A stretch of 64,000 nt of DNA, from assembly GCA_938017985.1 (NCBI GenBank), contig CALIKS010000001.1:148745-212744 (forward strand), in the 5' to 3' direction. The translations under genes and the position numbers were made by a program. The stretch comes from an uncultured archaeon (GTDB taxonomy: Archaea > Thermoproteota > Nitrososphaeria_A > Caldarchaeales > Calditenuaceae). Numbering within the stretch: position 1 is the first letter of the stretch; the number at the start of each line of letters is the position of its first letter. The notes beneath the pieces were generated by a model. That model did not search any database, was not told where the DNA came from, and saw only the letters and a list, made by a program, of their open reading frames with translations. Positions 11,008 through 19,415 of the stretch are shown one piece after another.

Positions 11008-12369
11008 ATGAGTATACCTGAATACATCTTTAAGGCTTACGACATCCGGGGAGTCTATCCAGATGAGATTAATGAGACGATAGCATATATGATCGCGCAG
11101 GCCTTTACTGAACTGACTAGCGGTGGACGAATACTATTAGGACGCGATGTAAGAATAAGCGGCCCATCATTGGCAAACAGCATAGCTCAAGGCCTATCTG
11201 ATGCTGGAGCAGAAGTTTTTGATGCCGGTGTGGTTCCTACCCCAGTATTATATCTTGGAGTAGTAGAAAATGGCTTCGATGGAGGCATACAAGTAACTGC
11301 TAGTCACAACCCACCAGAGTGGAATGGTTTCAAACTAGTGTTGGCTAATGGCGAGACTGTTTCTTCAGGAGCGGGTATGGAATTGCTTAAAGAAATTGTG
11401 AAGAGCGGAAAAATAAAGAAAAAAACTAGCGCTACTAGGACTGTAAAGAAGATCGACGTCATTACTCCCTACATAAATAAAATAAAACAAATGATCCATT
11501 TGAAACGCAGAGTCAGAGTAGCTATAGATTTCTCAAATGGAGCAACTTGCAATGTAGGAAAAAAGTTGCTTGAAGAAATTGGATGCGAGATTGTGAGTAT
11601 TAATGATAAACCTGATGGAACCTTTCCTGGACACTTACCGGAGCCAAATTCAGAGACGTTAAAAGATCTCTCAAAGCTAGTGTCTACTAATAATTTTGAA
11701 TTTGGAGCAGGATTAGATGGCGATGGAGACAGGGCCGTAATAGTTGACGATAAAGGAAGAATTCTTGATGGTGATATAGCACTTGCAGTTTTGATATCGA
11801 TGTCAGGGATTAGGGGGAAAGTGGTATATGACGTGAGCAGCAGTTCATGTCTAGAGAGAATAATAGGTGAAAAAGGATGCGAACCTGTATTATCAAGAGT
11901 TGGAAGAGCATTTATGCTCAGAAAGGTCCGCGAAGTTAACGCTGTTATAGGGGCAGAGAAAAGCAATCATTTTTATTTCTCTGAACTCTATGGTTTTGAT
12001 GATGGATTATTTGCAGTAGCGAAATTTGCTGAATTAATATCAATGTCTAACAAGCCACTTTCATACTTTTTAGATAATTTACCTAAGTACTATTCATCAC
12101 CTATAATATCTGTAGATGTTCCCGAACACCTTAAGAATAAAGTTATGGAAAAGATATCAACCAGAATGAAGGGATTATCAGAAAATGTGATAGAAATTGA
12201 TGGAGTTAAGGCATATTTCAGTGATGGCTGGATATTAATACGTCCTTCTAATACGATGCCTCAGATAAAGTATACGGTTGAAGCTAAGGACAGTTCTACT
12301 TTACAGGAATTTCTTAGATTGGCAGATTCATTAATTAAGCAGTCCGTTACTGATTTATTGAGGGAATAA
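11008..12369 (+). CDS. phosphomannomutase/phosphoglucomutase
   Basis: Interconverts hexose 1- and 6-phosphates (alpha-D-phosphohexomutase family). All four domains are recognisable: FKAYDIRG at the N-terminus, the phosphoserine loop TASHNPPEWNG, the metal loop GLDGDGDRA, the sugar-recognition stretch GAEKSNHFYF, and the phosphate-binding C-terminal RPSNTMPQIKYTVEA. The 454-residue length is normal. GTG at 11005 directly before the ATG could also serve as start. Glucosamine-specific members cannot be excluded. It probably provides activated sugars for glycosylation. Confidence 0.92.
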   Translation: MSIPEYIFKAYDIRGVYPDEINETIAYMIAQAFTELTSGGRILLGRDVRISGPSLANSIAQGLSDAGAEVFDAGVVPTPVLYLGVVENGFDGGIQVTASHNPPEWNGFKLVLANGETVSSGAGMELLKEIVKSGKIKKKTSATRTVKKIDVITPYINKIKQMIHLKRRVRVAIDFSNGATCNVGKKLLEEIGCEIVSINDKPDGTFPGHLPEPNSETLKDLSKLVSTNNFEFGAGLDGDGDRAVIVDDKGRILDGDIALAVLISMSGIRGKVVYDVSSSSCLERIIGEKGCEPVLSRVGRAFMLRKVREVNAVIGAEKSNHFYFSELYGFDDGLFAVAKFAELISMSNKPLSYFLDNLPKYYSSPIISVDVPEHLKNKVMEKISTRMKGLSENVIEIDGVKAYFSDGWILIRPSNTMPQIKYTVEAKDSSTLQEFLRLADSLIKQSVTDLLRE

Positions 12370-12412
12370 TAATAAGGCAGAACGGTCAGATCAGAAAAGT
12401 AGGGGGAAGAAA

Positions 12413-13069
12413 ATGTGGACGCATGAGCTAAATAAACTGATATACGAACTAGCTTTTAGTTATGGGTATCTAGGTGTATTTTTAATCTCAATACTCGGAA
12501 GCATAATTCCCTTCGTACCCTTCCCCTACTTATTCATCGTAGTCATTTTAAGCAGGACTCTAAATCCATTGCTTCTCGGCACGCTTGCTGGGTTAGGAGG
12601 TGCTATTGGTAAGATTACTTCTTATGCTATTGGTAGAGCAGGATATAAAATACTTAGTCAAAACACAAAGAGACAGATGGATGTAATGAGAAAGATAATA
12701 GGAAAATATGGGTATATTGGAGTATTTATTTTCGCTCTAACACCCCTCCCAGACGATGTTTATTATGTTCCAATTGGTATGGCTCGACTAAATTTCTGGA
12801 GATTTTTGATAGCAAGCAGTGCCGGAAAAATAGTGTTAGGAATAATTACAGCTTATATAGGTAGATCATATCTATGGTTATTCAGCTATTTCGTAGGTGA
12901 CTCAATATTAGGAACAATCCCAGCCATCTTCATACTCATAGTTGTAACTATATTAATGCTCAGAATAGATTGGGAGTACGCATTGAAGACTTATAAAGAA
13001 TCAGGGATTAAAGGCATATTGATTAGTCTTCACATAATATTTTCACTGAACAGAAACAGGAAGGCATAA
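12413..13069 (+). CDS. DedA/VTT family membrane protein
   Basis: A 218-residue polytopic membrane protein of the DedA (VTT/SNARE-associated) family, members of which act in phospholipid or undecaprenyl/dolichyl-phosphate flipping. Supporting features are the re-entrant-loop region around PFVPFPYLFIVVIL, the glycine-rich GTLAGLGGAIGKITSYAIGR, and the family block FALTPLPDDVYYVPIGMARL. The usual ExxxPxPSE and F/YxxR-type blocks are modified. It follows the mutase on the same strand after a 43-base gap containing a GGGGGA ribosome-binding stretch. Substrate unknown. Confidence 0.8.
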   Translation: MWTHELNKLIYELAFSYGYLGVFLISILGSIIPFVPFPYLFIVVILSRTLNPLLLGTLAGLGGAIGKITSYAIGRAGYKILSQNTKRQMDVMRKIIGKYGYIGVFIFALTPLPDDVYYVPIGMARLNFWRFLIASSAGKIVLGIITAYIGRSYLWLFSYFVGDSILGTIPAIFILIVVTILMLRIDWEYALKTYKESGIKGILISLHIIFSLNRNRKA

Positions 13070-13114
13070 AAATAAATTCTATATTAGGGAAATCTTTCTT
13101 AATGATGGAATGAA

Positions 13115-14365
13115 ATGAGTAGAATACTTACGTCTTCAGAAATAGCAATAGTAGATGAGAATTCATCATATCTTGGTGTTGAACGAAAAATATTGATGGA
13201 GAATGCAGGGGCTGAAGTTGCTCGGTTCATCATGCAGAACGAAAGAGATTTAAGCTCTAAATTAGTTATCGTTTTCGCTGGACCGGGAAATAATGGCGGC
13301 GACGCCTTCGTAGTAGCTAGGCATTTAGCACCTTATGCAAAAAAAATAATTGTTGTTTTACTTAGTGATGAGGAAAAAATAAAAACTACTGAGGCGAGAG
13401 CGAATTGGGATATTATAAAAAACATGAAGCTCACAATTGATTGCCGTCTCATAAATAAGCATATAAGTCCTAGCGAGTCAGTAAATTCGTTACCACGTCC
13501 TGATTTGATAATTGACGGTATTTTTGGAACCGGTATAAAGGGAGAGATTAAAGAGCCAATCAGGTCTGTTATAGAATGGATAAATAATTCTGGAGCGACT
13601 ATCTATTCTATTGACGTCCCATCTGGCATGGATCCTGACACTGGTCAGGGAAAACTTTACGTTAAGCCCGTGTTTACAGTTACTCTACACTCAAAAAAGC
13701 CCTTCATGGCTATGCAGCATCCCGAGATTACCGGAAAAGTCATTGTTAGACCAATAGGCGCACCTGTAGAAAGTGAAATTATAGCCGGACCAGGAGATCT
13801 AAAAGAAGTACTAAGGTATCCATCAAAAATAAAAGAAGTTCATATAATTGGCGGAACCAAAGAGTTAAGGAACGGAATGAAACACTTGGCAGCGAAGCTA
13901 AATTTAAGAGTGATTGAGAACGAGATTGAGAAACATGAATATGAATTAATAGCAGATGAAACTATGTTTACAAACATCTTTGATAAAGCAAAGGCTAAGG
14001 ACAGATCGATATATGCTTATTATGCCGGTATGAAAAAAAATGAGATAGATATTGATTATGCTGAGAAATTAAAAAGAATATCGAGTGAGATAGGATGGCC
14101 TATCTATGAGTGTGGTGGACCAGACTACATAACTGATGGTAGACGATTAAAGATGAATTGGATAGAGCCGCCTATACCAAACGAGCAATATTTTGGTGCG
14201 TCTTTACTAATTTCTGCGCTATTCATTAGTTCTGGAGCTGATATTATTTATTCATTAGCTGGAGCAACTTTCCTTGTAAGGAAATCACTGAGAGAGTTAA
14301 AACAAGCATTTACCTTTGATGATTTTTCAGAAGTTGTCGCAAAGCATTTAATGAATTATCGATGA
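13115..14365 (+). CDS. nnrE: NAD(P)H-hydrate epimerase with degenerate dehydratase domain
   Basis: Residues 1 to about 225 are a full YjeF_N/NnrE epimerase domain, which repairs hydrated NAD(P)H: LMENAG, FAGPGNNGGDAFVVARHL, DGIFGTGIKGEI and SIDVPSGMDPDTG are all present. In archaea NnrE is usually fused to NnrD, an ADP-dependent dehydratase of about 270 residues. Here the C-terminal 190 residues are short, and the catalytic NxGxxTAGTGDVL block of NnrD is not recognisable; the equivalent place reads NEQYFGASLLISALF. The second domain therefore looks catalytically dead or repurposed. It follows the DedA gene on the same strand. Confidence 0.85.
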   Translation: MSRILTSSEIAIVDENSSYLGVERKILMENAGAEVARFIMQNERDLSSKLVIVFAGPGNNGGDAFVVARHLAPYAKKIIVVLLSDEEKIKTTEARANWDIIKNMKLTIDCRLINKHISPSESVNSLPRPDLIIDGIFGTGIKGEIKEPIRSVIEWINNSGATIYSIDVPSGMDPDTGQGKLYVKPVFTVTLHSKKPFMAMQHPEITGKVIVRPIGAPVESEIIAGPGDLKEVLRYPSKIKEVHIIGGTKELRNGMKHLAAKLNLRVIENEIEKHEYELIADETMFTNIFDKAKAKDRSIYAYYAGMKKNEIDIDYAEKLKRISSEIGWPIYECGGPDYITDGRRLKMNWIEPPIPNEQYFGASLLISALFISSGADIIYSLAGATFLVRKSLRELKQAFTFDDFSEVVAKHLMNYR

Positions 14366-14367
14366 CG

Positions 14368-15207
14368 TTAAGTAAATATTCGTCCAATTAGTGCCAGACA
14401 TAAGCCTAAGAATAATGGAATTGTGAGTCCGGGTGCTATGCCTGAACGTTTTAAAAGTATGAGCGTTAGAGCAAATCCAATTGTTATCCCAATGTTTGAG
14501 AGTAGGGCCAATAAGAAACCATACTGAAAATACATGTTGGAAATTAGGATTGAGTAAAACACGAGGTCTCCTAGACCTAAAGTCAACTGGTCATAGTTTA
14601 CTATCATTCCTTTAATTAACATTATCTTATCTTTTAACTCTTCCTTACCAAAAATTGATAGGTATCCTTTCTTTACCATTAATAAATCGAACAATGAGAT
14701 GCTTATGAGAAGTATCAACGCGGTGACTGGGGGTAGCATGCTTCCTATTAACACGCCACCAGCCGCCGAAGTAATGGAGGCGGATATAAGAGGAAGAATT
14801 CCTCTTCCTTTTCTGATCAACCATGTTAAGAGGATTGCTATAAACAAAGAAGTAATCACTATCTCTGTCCCTATCTCAAGCCCAATCCTATAGGAAACTA
14901 ATAATCCGTAGAGAGTTAATGAAAGAAACGTAATCAACCAAAATATTATTATTGAAATGTAAGCAGCAATCTTAGGCACATAAATCAGTATTGTTATGAA
15001 TATTACTCCTCCAACTGTAATTAGTAGTAATACAGTAAACGTGTTTACGTATGGTGAAGGACTATTTTCTGCTCCGGAGGGGGGCTCATTTATAACCACC
15101 AAAGGTGGCGTAGGTGGCAACTGTATATTTATGAAGGACATTAGGAGAATGAATGTCCAAACAGCCAGTGTTAAAACTCCCATAGTGCTTACAGCTTTTT
15201 TCTGCAA
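14368..15207 (-). CDS. presenilin/signal-peptide-peptidase-like membrane aspartyl protease
   Basis: A 279-residue protein with about nine hydrophobic segments. It carries the two catalytic aspartates of the presenilin-type (A22) family: SLFDLLMVKK (Asp174, FD in place of YD) and GLGD (211-214, Asp214), followed by a PAL-like LTIPLFLGL near residues 261-269. Archaeal relatives cleave helices within the membrane. It starts at TTG; an ATG eight codons in is an alternative. It is convergent with nnrE and divergent from the Trm112-like gene. The natural substrate is unknown. Confidence 0.8.
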   Translation of the reverse strand: MQKKAVSTMGVLTLAVWTFILLMSFINIQLPPTPPLVVINEPPSGAENSPSPYVNTFTVLLLITVGGVIFITILIYVPKIAAYISIIIFWLITFLSLTLYGLLVSYRIGLEIGTEIVITSLFIAILLTWLIRKGRGILPLISASITSAAGGVLIGSMLPPVTALILLISISLFDLLMVKKGYLSIFGKEELKDKIMLIKGMIVNYDQLTLGLGDLVFYSILISNMYFQYGFLLALLSNIGITIGFALTLILLKRSGIAPGLTIPLFLGLCLALIGRIFT

Positions 15208-15305
15208 CGTAACATGTTATTATTTACTGATTGTTAAGTTTATCTTTTTATGAAATATTTTAGAAGAGATTAATAAGTAGGTATCTATTAAGAATAAGGT
15301 CAGAG

Positions 15306-15671
15306 TTGAAGTATAGATTAATGGATATTTTGGCTTGTCCCATGTGTAAGAATTTTCCATTGATTTTAAAGGTATTTCAAGTCGATAAGAGATATAACGT
15401 AAAAGATACAATAAAATGCGAAATCTATTGTGGATATCATGATGAGAATATCAAAAATTTGCCACTAACAAAATGTGAAGAATGTTACTCATTCGAGATT
15501 ACTGATGGATTACTCATATGTAATAAATGCAACAGATGGTATCCAATAATAGATGATATACCAATTATGCTGCCAGATGGTCTAAGAGACCTTAAACGAG
15601 AGACAGCCTTTCTTGAGAAATGGAAAGAGAAATTACCTAAAACTATTATTAAAGACTTGAAAAACTATTAG
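15306..15671 (+). CDS. Trm112-like zinc-ribbon protein
   Basis: A 121-residue protein beginning MDILACPMCK from residue 6 and containing LLICNKCNRWYPIIDDIPIML, the hallmark of Trm112/YcaR proteins, which are small zinc-binding activators of methyltransferases acting on tRNA, rRNA and release factor. An extra insert between the halves contains CxxC and CEECY cysteines. It starts at TTG behind AAGGT. The gene is 7 bases upstream of a degenerate flavoprotein-like gene on the same strand, so the two probably act together. The methyltransferase partner is not identifiable here. Confidence 0.75.
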   Translation: MKYRLMDILACPMCKNFPLILKVFQVDKRYNVKDTIKCEIYCGYHDENIKNLPLTKCEECYSFEITDGLLICNKCNRWYPIIDDIPIMLPDGLRDLKRETAFLEKWKEKLPKTIIKDLKNY

Positions 15672-15678
15672 AGTAGAT

Positions 15679-16617
15679 ATGACTATTAATGTTGACGTTA
15701 TGGTCATTGGCTCGGATATATGTTCAATAGTCGCAGCAAATTTGTTATCAAAAAAAGGCTATAAAGTAGCATTAATTGACTATGCAAGAAGACTAGGGGG
15801 AAATCTTTGCTATCTACCCGTATCGAGTAAATGGTTGCATATTCTAAACATAGAATCAAAAAAATCAACGATAATTAAAGGAACGACAGAAAAGCTGACA
15901 TTATATTTATTGTTTGGAAAAAAGCAAGTACATTCCTTTCTCCCATTCAAGATAAGTGTTATGGATGTAGGCAGTTTCTGCGACGTCTTAGCCAAGGATA
16001 TGGAAACTCTATTCTTTCTCTGGACAAGATCTATAATTTCTAAAATAATAAAAGACGAGGTTCAAGCAACTATTAAGAATCGGTCAGGTGAATGGACGCT
16101 AAAGAGTCGATTATTGCTTCAAAGTACTCCTATTTCTGGAAAATTTAAGTTTAATGTATCGACTGGACACACAGAGCAAACAGACTTTTATGACTCATTA
16201 ATAATAGATCAATCAGGCATCAATCTCTACTTGAGACATGGCAAACTAGTGACTGGGGTCGTAACATCGATTAAAGATCCGATTGATAGCCACATATCTT
16301 TTATTGAGTTTTCTTGGGGACAAAAAATAGACATGAATAAAGGCTCAGCGATGCGATTTGGTGGTTATGCTGGACATGCAGCTCCGCCATGGGTGGGCGA
16401 CTATTTGATGAGCTCGGCGTACATTGCTTACAGGTTAGCATCAACCTATTTAGAAGGAATAGAAGATGAATCAGTTTTAAGGCAATACCTTAACTTTCTA
16501 AGCATGCTAGAAGTATGTATAACGTTATATGAATACGCAATTAAAGGAAAATTAGAAGAGCTACCGGCCTTTTTTGTTAATGAAGCTTTAAAGCCACCCC
16601 TCGAAAATCTTTTTTGA
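15679..16617 (+). CDS. degenerate NAD(P)/FAD-binding oxidoreductase-like protein
   Basis: A 312-residue protein with a Rossmann-like N-terminus (VDVMVIGSDICSIVAANLL, then KKGYKVALID) typical of FAD enzymes such as geranylgeranyl reductases or GDI-like proteins. The dinucleotide motif GxGxxG has become GSDICS, missing two glycines. A C-terminal FGGYAGHAAPPWVGDYLMSS resembles the GDAAGxxxPxxGxG flavin-binding block, also altered. Flavin binding may be lost, or the protein may bind a prenyl lipid. It ends exactly where the convergent rps14 gene ends, with no spacer. The function is not recognised; the pairing with the Trm112-like gene is the main clue. Confidence 0.55.
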   Translation: MTINVDVMVIGSDICSIVAANLLSKKGYKVALIDYARRLGGNLCYLPVSSKWLHILNIESKKSTIIKGTTEKLTLYLLFGKKQVHSFLPFKISVMDVGSFCDVLAKDMETLFFLWTRSIISKIIKDEVQATIKNRSGEWTLKSRLLLQSTPISGKFKFNVSTGHTEQTDFYDSLIIDQSGINLYLRHGKLVTGVVTSIKDPIDSHISFIEFSWGQKIDMNKGSAMRFGGYAGHAAPPWVGDYLMSSAYIAYRLASTYLEGIEDESVLRQYLNFLSMLEVCITLYEYAIKGKLEELPAFFVNEALKPPLENLF

Positions 16618-16782
16618 TTAATTATAAACTTTAAAACCCATGAGCGGAGCTACCTCATTTATACATCTTCTACAGAGATAAAGCTTATATTTCCTTATAA
16701 CTCCGACGCTTGTACCACATCTTTTGCATCGTGCTACTCCTTTACCGAATTTTCTTTCTTTAGGTTGTTTTATCTTTGCCAT
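16618..16782 (-). CDS. rps14: 30S ribosomal protein S14, zinc-finger type
   Basis: A 54-residue S14 of the small ribosomal subunit. RKFGKGVARCKRCGT, then VIRKYKLYLCRRCINE and the C-terminus APLMGFKVYN match archaeal S14, including the CxxC...CxxC zinc site. The ATG at 16782 is chosen because archaeal S14 starts MAK; the frame is open for 8 more codons upstream. In most archaea rps14 directly follows rpl5. Here it is on the same strand as rpl5 but 2.6 kb away, with two opposite-strand genes between. Confidence 0.93.
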   Translation of the reverse strand: MAKIKQPKERKFGKGVARCKRCGTSVGVIRKYKLYLCRRCINEVAPLMGFKVYN

Positions 16783-16982
16783 ACTAAGGATTTTAAGATA
16801 TTCCATCTAAAAAATATTTGCATTCATTAACTATACAAAGCTCCGCTAACCATTGTAGTAAAATGGCCAATCGTGCTTCATTTTCATAACCCTGCATCAT
16901 TTTTCCCTATCTCTCCTTAATATTAGGCACTTTCAGCTCACTCTCTCAGCTTATCAATAAATGCTAAAAGAAATTTTCAGAA

Positions 16983-17255
16983 ATGGGGCGCTCATCACTT
17001 ACGTATCATCAGCGTCTTGAGGCTGAGGTTGCTAAGTGGGCTAGCTTTAGAAGAGCATTGCTAAAAGACGAACGCGAAATATTTGATAGGCTAGTTGACG
17101 GTACATTTAGGTATGTCCATGCAGGCACTATGTGTCCTGAGCAAGAAGCATTTAAAATCTTTATAATATCTGCACTTATGAATCATGAACATAGATTGAT
17201 GCTTCTCGAGAAGAAAATGAAGAATAACACGAAGCTTAATGGAGATCATGATTAA
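16983..17255 (+). CDS. small protein of unknown function, operon partner of PolB2-like gene
   Basis: A 90-residue charged, mostly helical protein that I do not recognise. It has an N-terminal basic helix (YHQRLEAEVAKWASFRRALLK), a single Cys in GTMCPEQEAFK, and a C-terminal helix ending in LLEKKMKN. No catalytic motif is seen. Its last 17 bases overlap the DNA polymerase gene, indicating translational coupling and a joint role, possibly as a subunit or regulator of that polymerase. The pair lies between rps14 and rpl5 on the strand opposite to them. Confidence 0.6.
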   Translation: MGRSSLTYHQRLEAEVAKWASFRRALLKDEREIFDRLVDGTFRYVHAGTMCPEQEAFKIFIISALMNHEHRLMLLEKKMKNNTKLNGDHD

Positions 17256-19407
17256 GGGCTGGCTCTTAGACCTGCATCCAATAGGCAAAGATTCTGTCGC
17301 CCTCTGGATTAAAAATGGGCCAAGGAAGGTCAGCATGCACGTTATGAAGTGGCATCCCAAGATCTACTTAGCAGGTCCATTAACCGAATTAACAGAGCTT
17401 TACCGTCATATAAGCAATAATTATGAGGCTAGATTTGTTGAAAAATTTATCGAGCCGGGAGGAAGGCTTAGAAAAGTACTCGAGATATCGGTACCAATCA
17501 GTCTTAAAAAGGAACTGGCGAAAAAACTCTTATCAATTGGGAATTACTCCCTCTTTAAGATCTTTAACGCTGATTTACCAGCTATGCAGAGTTTTCTCTA
17601 TGAACATGATTTATATCCAACAAGTTTTGTTACATTAGAGAATAGACAAATAATTAGGCATGATTCACAATTAGAAATTAGCTATGATATAGATTGGATG
17701 CAAATTGCTAGACTGACAATAGTTCCGAGAAAGGACGGGATTATTCCTCAGTTCAATAATGAAATAGAAAAAATAATAATTGATGTTAATGATGAAGAAA
17801 TCGAGCTTGATGGTGCTGAAGATGAAATAATCAAAGAGTTAGGACATATACTTGAAGGGTTTGATATAGATGTAATACTTACGAGGGGAGGGGATTCATT
17901 TCAAATTCCACATCTACAGTATAGGGCCTTATTAAACGGAGTAAAGCTTAATCTAAATAGGTACAGCGACTCAAAGCTGTCCCATATCAGCTCTTATGCA
18001 TTTATGAGTTATGGTAAAAATTATAGGAGATATGCTCCTAAGACCCTGAAGGGTAGACTTCACATAGATTTGGATAACTCGATGCTTGCTTCTTCTACAG
18101 GAATAGTTGGACTAGTAGAAGTTTCTAGAATCGCACGGATACCCATCCAGCTCGCAGCTCGCTACACAATAGGCATGTGTATGAGTTCTCTCCAATATTA
18201 TCAAGCATACAGGCTTGGCGTATTGATTCCCTGGAGCCCAACCACAACATCTTACATCGACGCACATAGTCTTAGAAGGGCCGATCGTGGGGGACTAATA
18301 CTCGATGCGGTTACGGGAGTTCATTGGAATGTCGGCGAGATAGACTTTCAAAATCTTTATCCGCAATTGATAGTGAAGCATAATATAAGCGGTGAGACTA
18401 TAAATTGTGAATGTTGCGTTGATAAAGGTGAGAAAGTCCCGGAGCTAGGATACCATATATGTAAGAGATGGCGTGGAATTGTTCCGCAAGCAATAGAGAG
18501 CATAATTAGGAGGAGGCTTCTCTACAAGACACTCTATAGGTCTGAGAAAGACCAAACATTGAGAGAGATTTACAAAGCTAGGTCAGATGCTCTTAAATGG
18601 ATTTTAGTAACCTCGTTTGGCTATCTAGGCTTTAGAAAGGCAAAATTCGGTAAAAGAGAAGCACATATGGCAGTATGTAGTTATGCTAGGAATGTCCTTT
18701 TAAAGTCGATAAAAATCGCTGAGCGGAAGGGCTTCAAAGTAATTCACGGTATAGTCGACTCACTCTGGGTATGGAAAGAAGAGGCTGACGATAATGAATA
18801 CTTAGCATTGAAAGAAGAGATAGAGAATAAAACTGGATTGCCAGCAAGCTATGAAGGTAGATATAAATGGATAATCTTTTTAAATTCTAAAAATCACCCC
18901 TCAAGACCAGTCAATAATAGATATTTTGGAGTTTTTACGAATGGTACACTGAAGTATAGAGGGATAGAGGCACGCAGACGTGACACACCACTAATAGTTA
19001 AGAACATGCAGATTGAGATGCTTAACATTCTAAGCAGAGCAAACACGCATGAGCAATTAGTTAAAGAAGCTAAGACGTGTAAACAATTATTAAATCAATA
19101 CATTAAACGCCTCATCATAGGCGATGTATCTCTAGAGGAATTAATTATTAATAGGACAATGTATAAGTCGATTGGTAACTATTCTGTCAATACATATACA
19201 GTGAGCGCGGCAAAAGTCCTTCAAGCCGCTGGTGCGAGTATCGGCCCAGGAACCATGCTAAATTACGTACTTTGTCGAGGTTTAATGGGTCTAAAGGCTA
19301 TACCTATCGAAGCATTAGCAACGCTTAATTATAATTCTGAGAGGTATATTGAGATGCTTAAGAAAGCCGCCCATACCATTCTAGACCCTATAATAGGAAA
19401 ATTTTAG
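17239..19407 (+). CDS. polB2: B-family DNA polymerase, PolB2-like with altered active sites
   Basis: A 722-residue family B DNA polymerase. Motif A is kept as DFQNLYP (Asp369), motif B reads KWILVTSFGYLG (453-464), but motif C is HGIVDS (503-508) where YGDTDS is standard, so only Asp507 of the usual pair remains. The proofreading exonuclease looks dead: no DxE Exo I is found near residues 155-165, Exo II is GGDSFQIPHL (217-226), and the YxxxD Exo III region is missing before the NIIP-equivalent LIPW. A Cys cluster (390, 392, 393, 408) follows motif A. These traits fit the archaeal PolB2/Dpo2 group, members of which have been linked to damage-tolerant synthesis. Translationally coupled to the 90-aa gene. 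Confidence 0.82.
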   Translation: MEIMIKGWLLDLHPIGKDSVALWIKNGPRKVSMHVMKWHPKIYLAGPLTELTELYRHISNNYEARFVEKFIEPGGRLRKVLEISVPISLKKELAKKLLSIGNYSLFKIFNADLPAMQSFLYEHDLYPTSFVTLENRQIIRHDSQLEISYDIDWMQIARLTIVPRKDGIIPQFNNEIEKIIIDVNDEEIELDGAEDEIIKELGHILEGFDIDVILTRGGDSFQIPHLQYRALLNGVKLNLNRYSDSKLSHISSYAFMSYGKNYRRYAPKTLKGRLHIDLDNSMLASSTGIVGLVEVSRIARIPIQLAARYTIGMCMSSLQYYQAYRLGVLIPWSPTTTSYIDAHSLRRADRGGLILDAVTGVHWNVGEIDFQNLYPQLIVKHNISGETINCECCVDKGEKVPELGYHICKRWRGIVPQAIESIIRRRLLYKTLYRSEKDQTLREIYKARSDALKWILVTSFGYLGFRKAKFGKREAHMAVCSYARNVLLKSIKIAERKGFKVIHGIVDSLWVWKEEADDNEYLALKEEIENKTGLPASYEGRYKWIIFLNSKNHPSRPVNNRYFGVFTNGTLKYRGIEARRRDTPLIVKNMQIEMLNILSRANTHEQLVKEAKTCKQLLNQYIKRLIIGDVSLEELIINRTMYKSIGNYSVNTYTVSAAKVLQAAGASIGPGTMLNYVLCRGLMGLKAIPIEALATLNYNSERYIEMLKKAAHTILDPIIGKF

Positions 19408-19415
19408 AAAATTTC

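Noticed and set aside
16890-16980. ATTTTC/ACTTTC hexamers upstream of the polB2 pair, like the ANTTTC damage-response motif of Sulfolobales
   Set aside because: The motif is very common in AT-rich sequence and the copies are not at a consistent distance from a TATA box.
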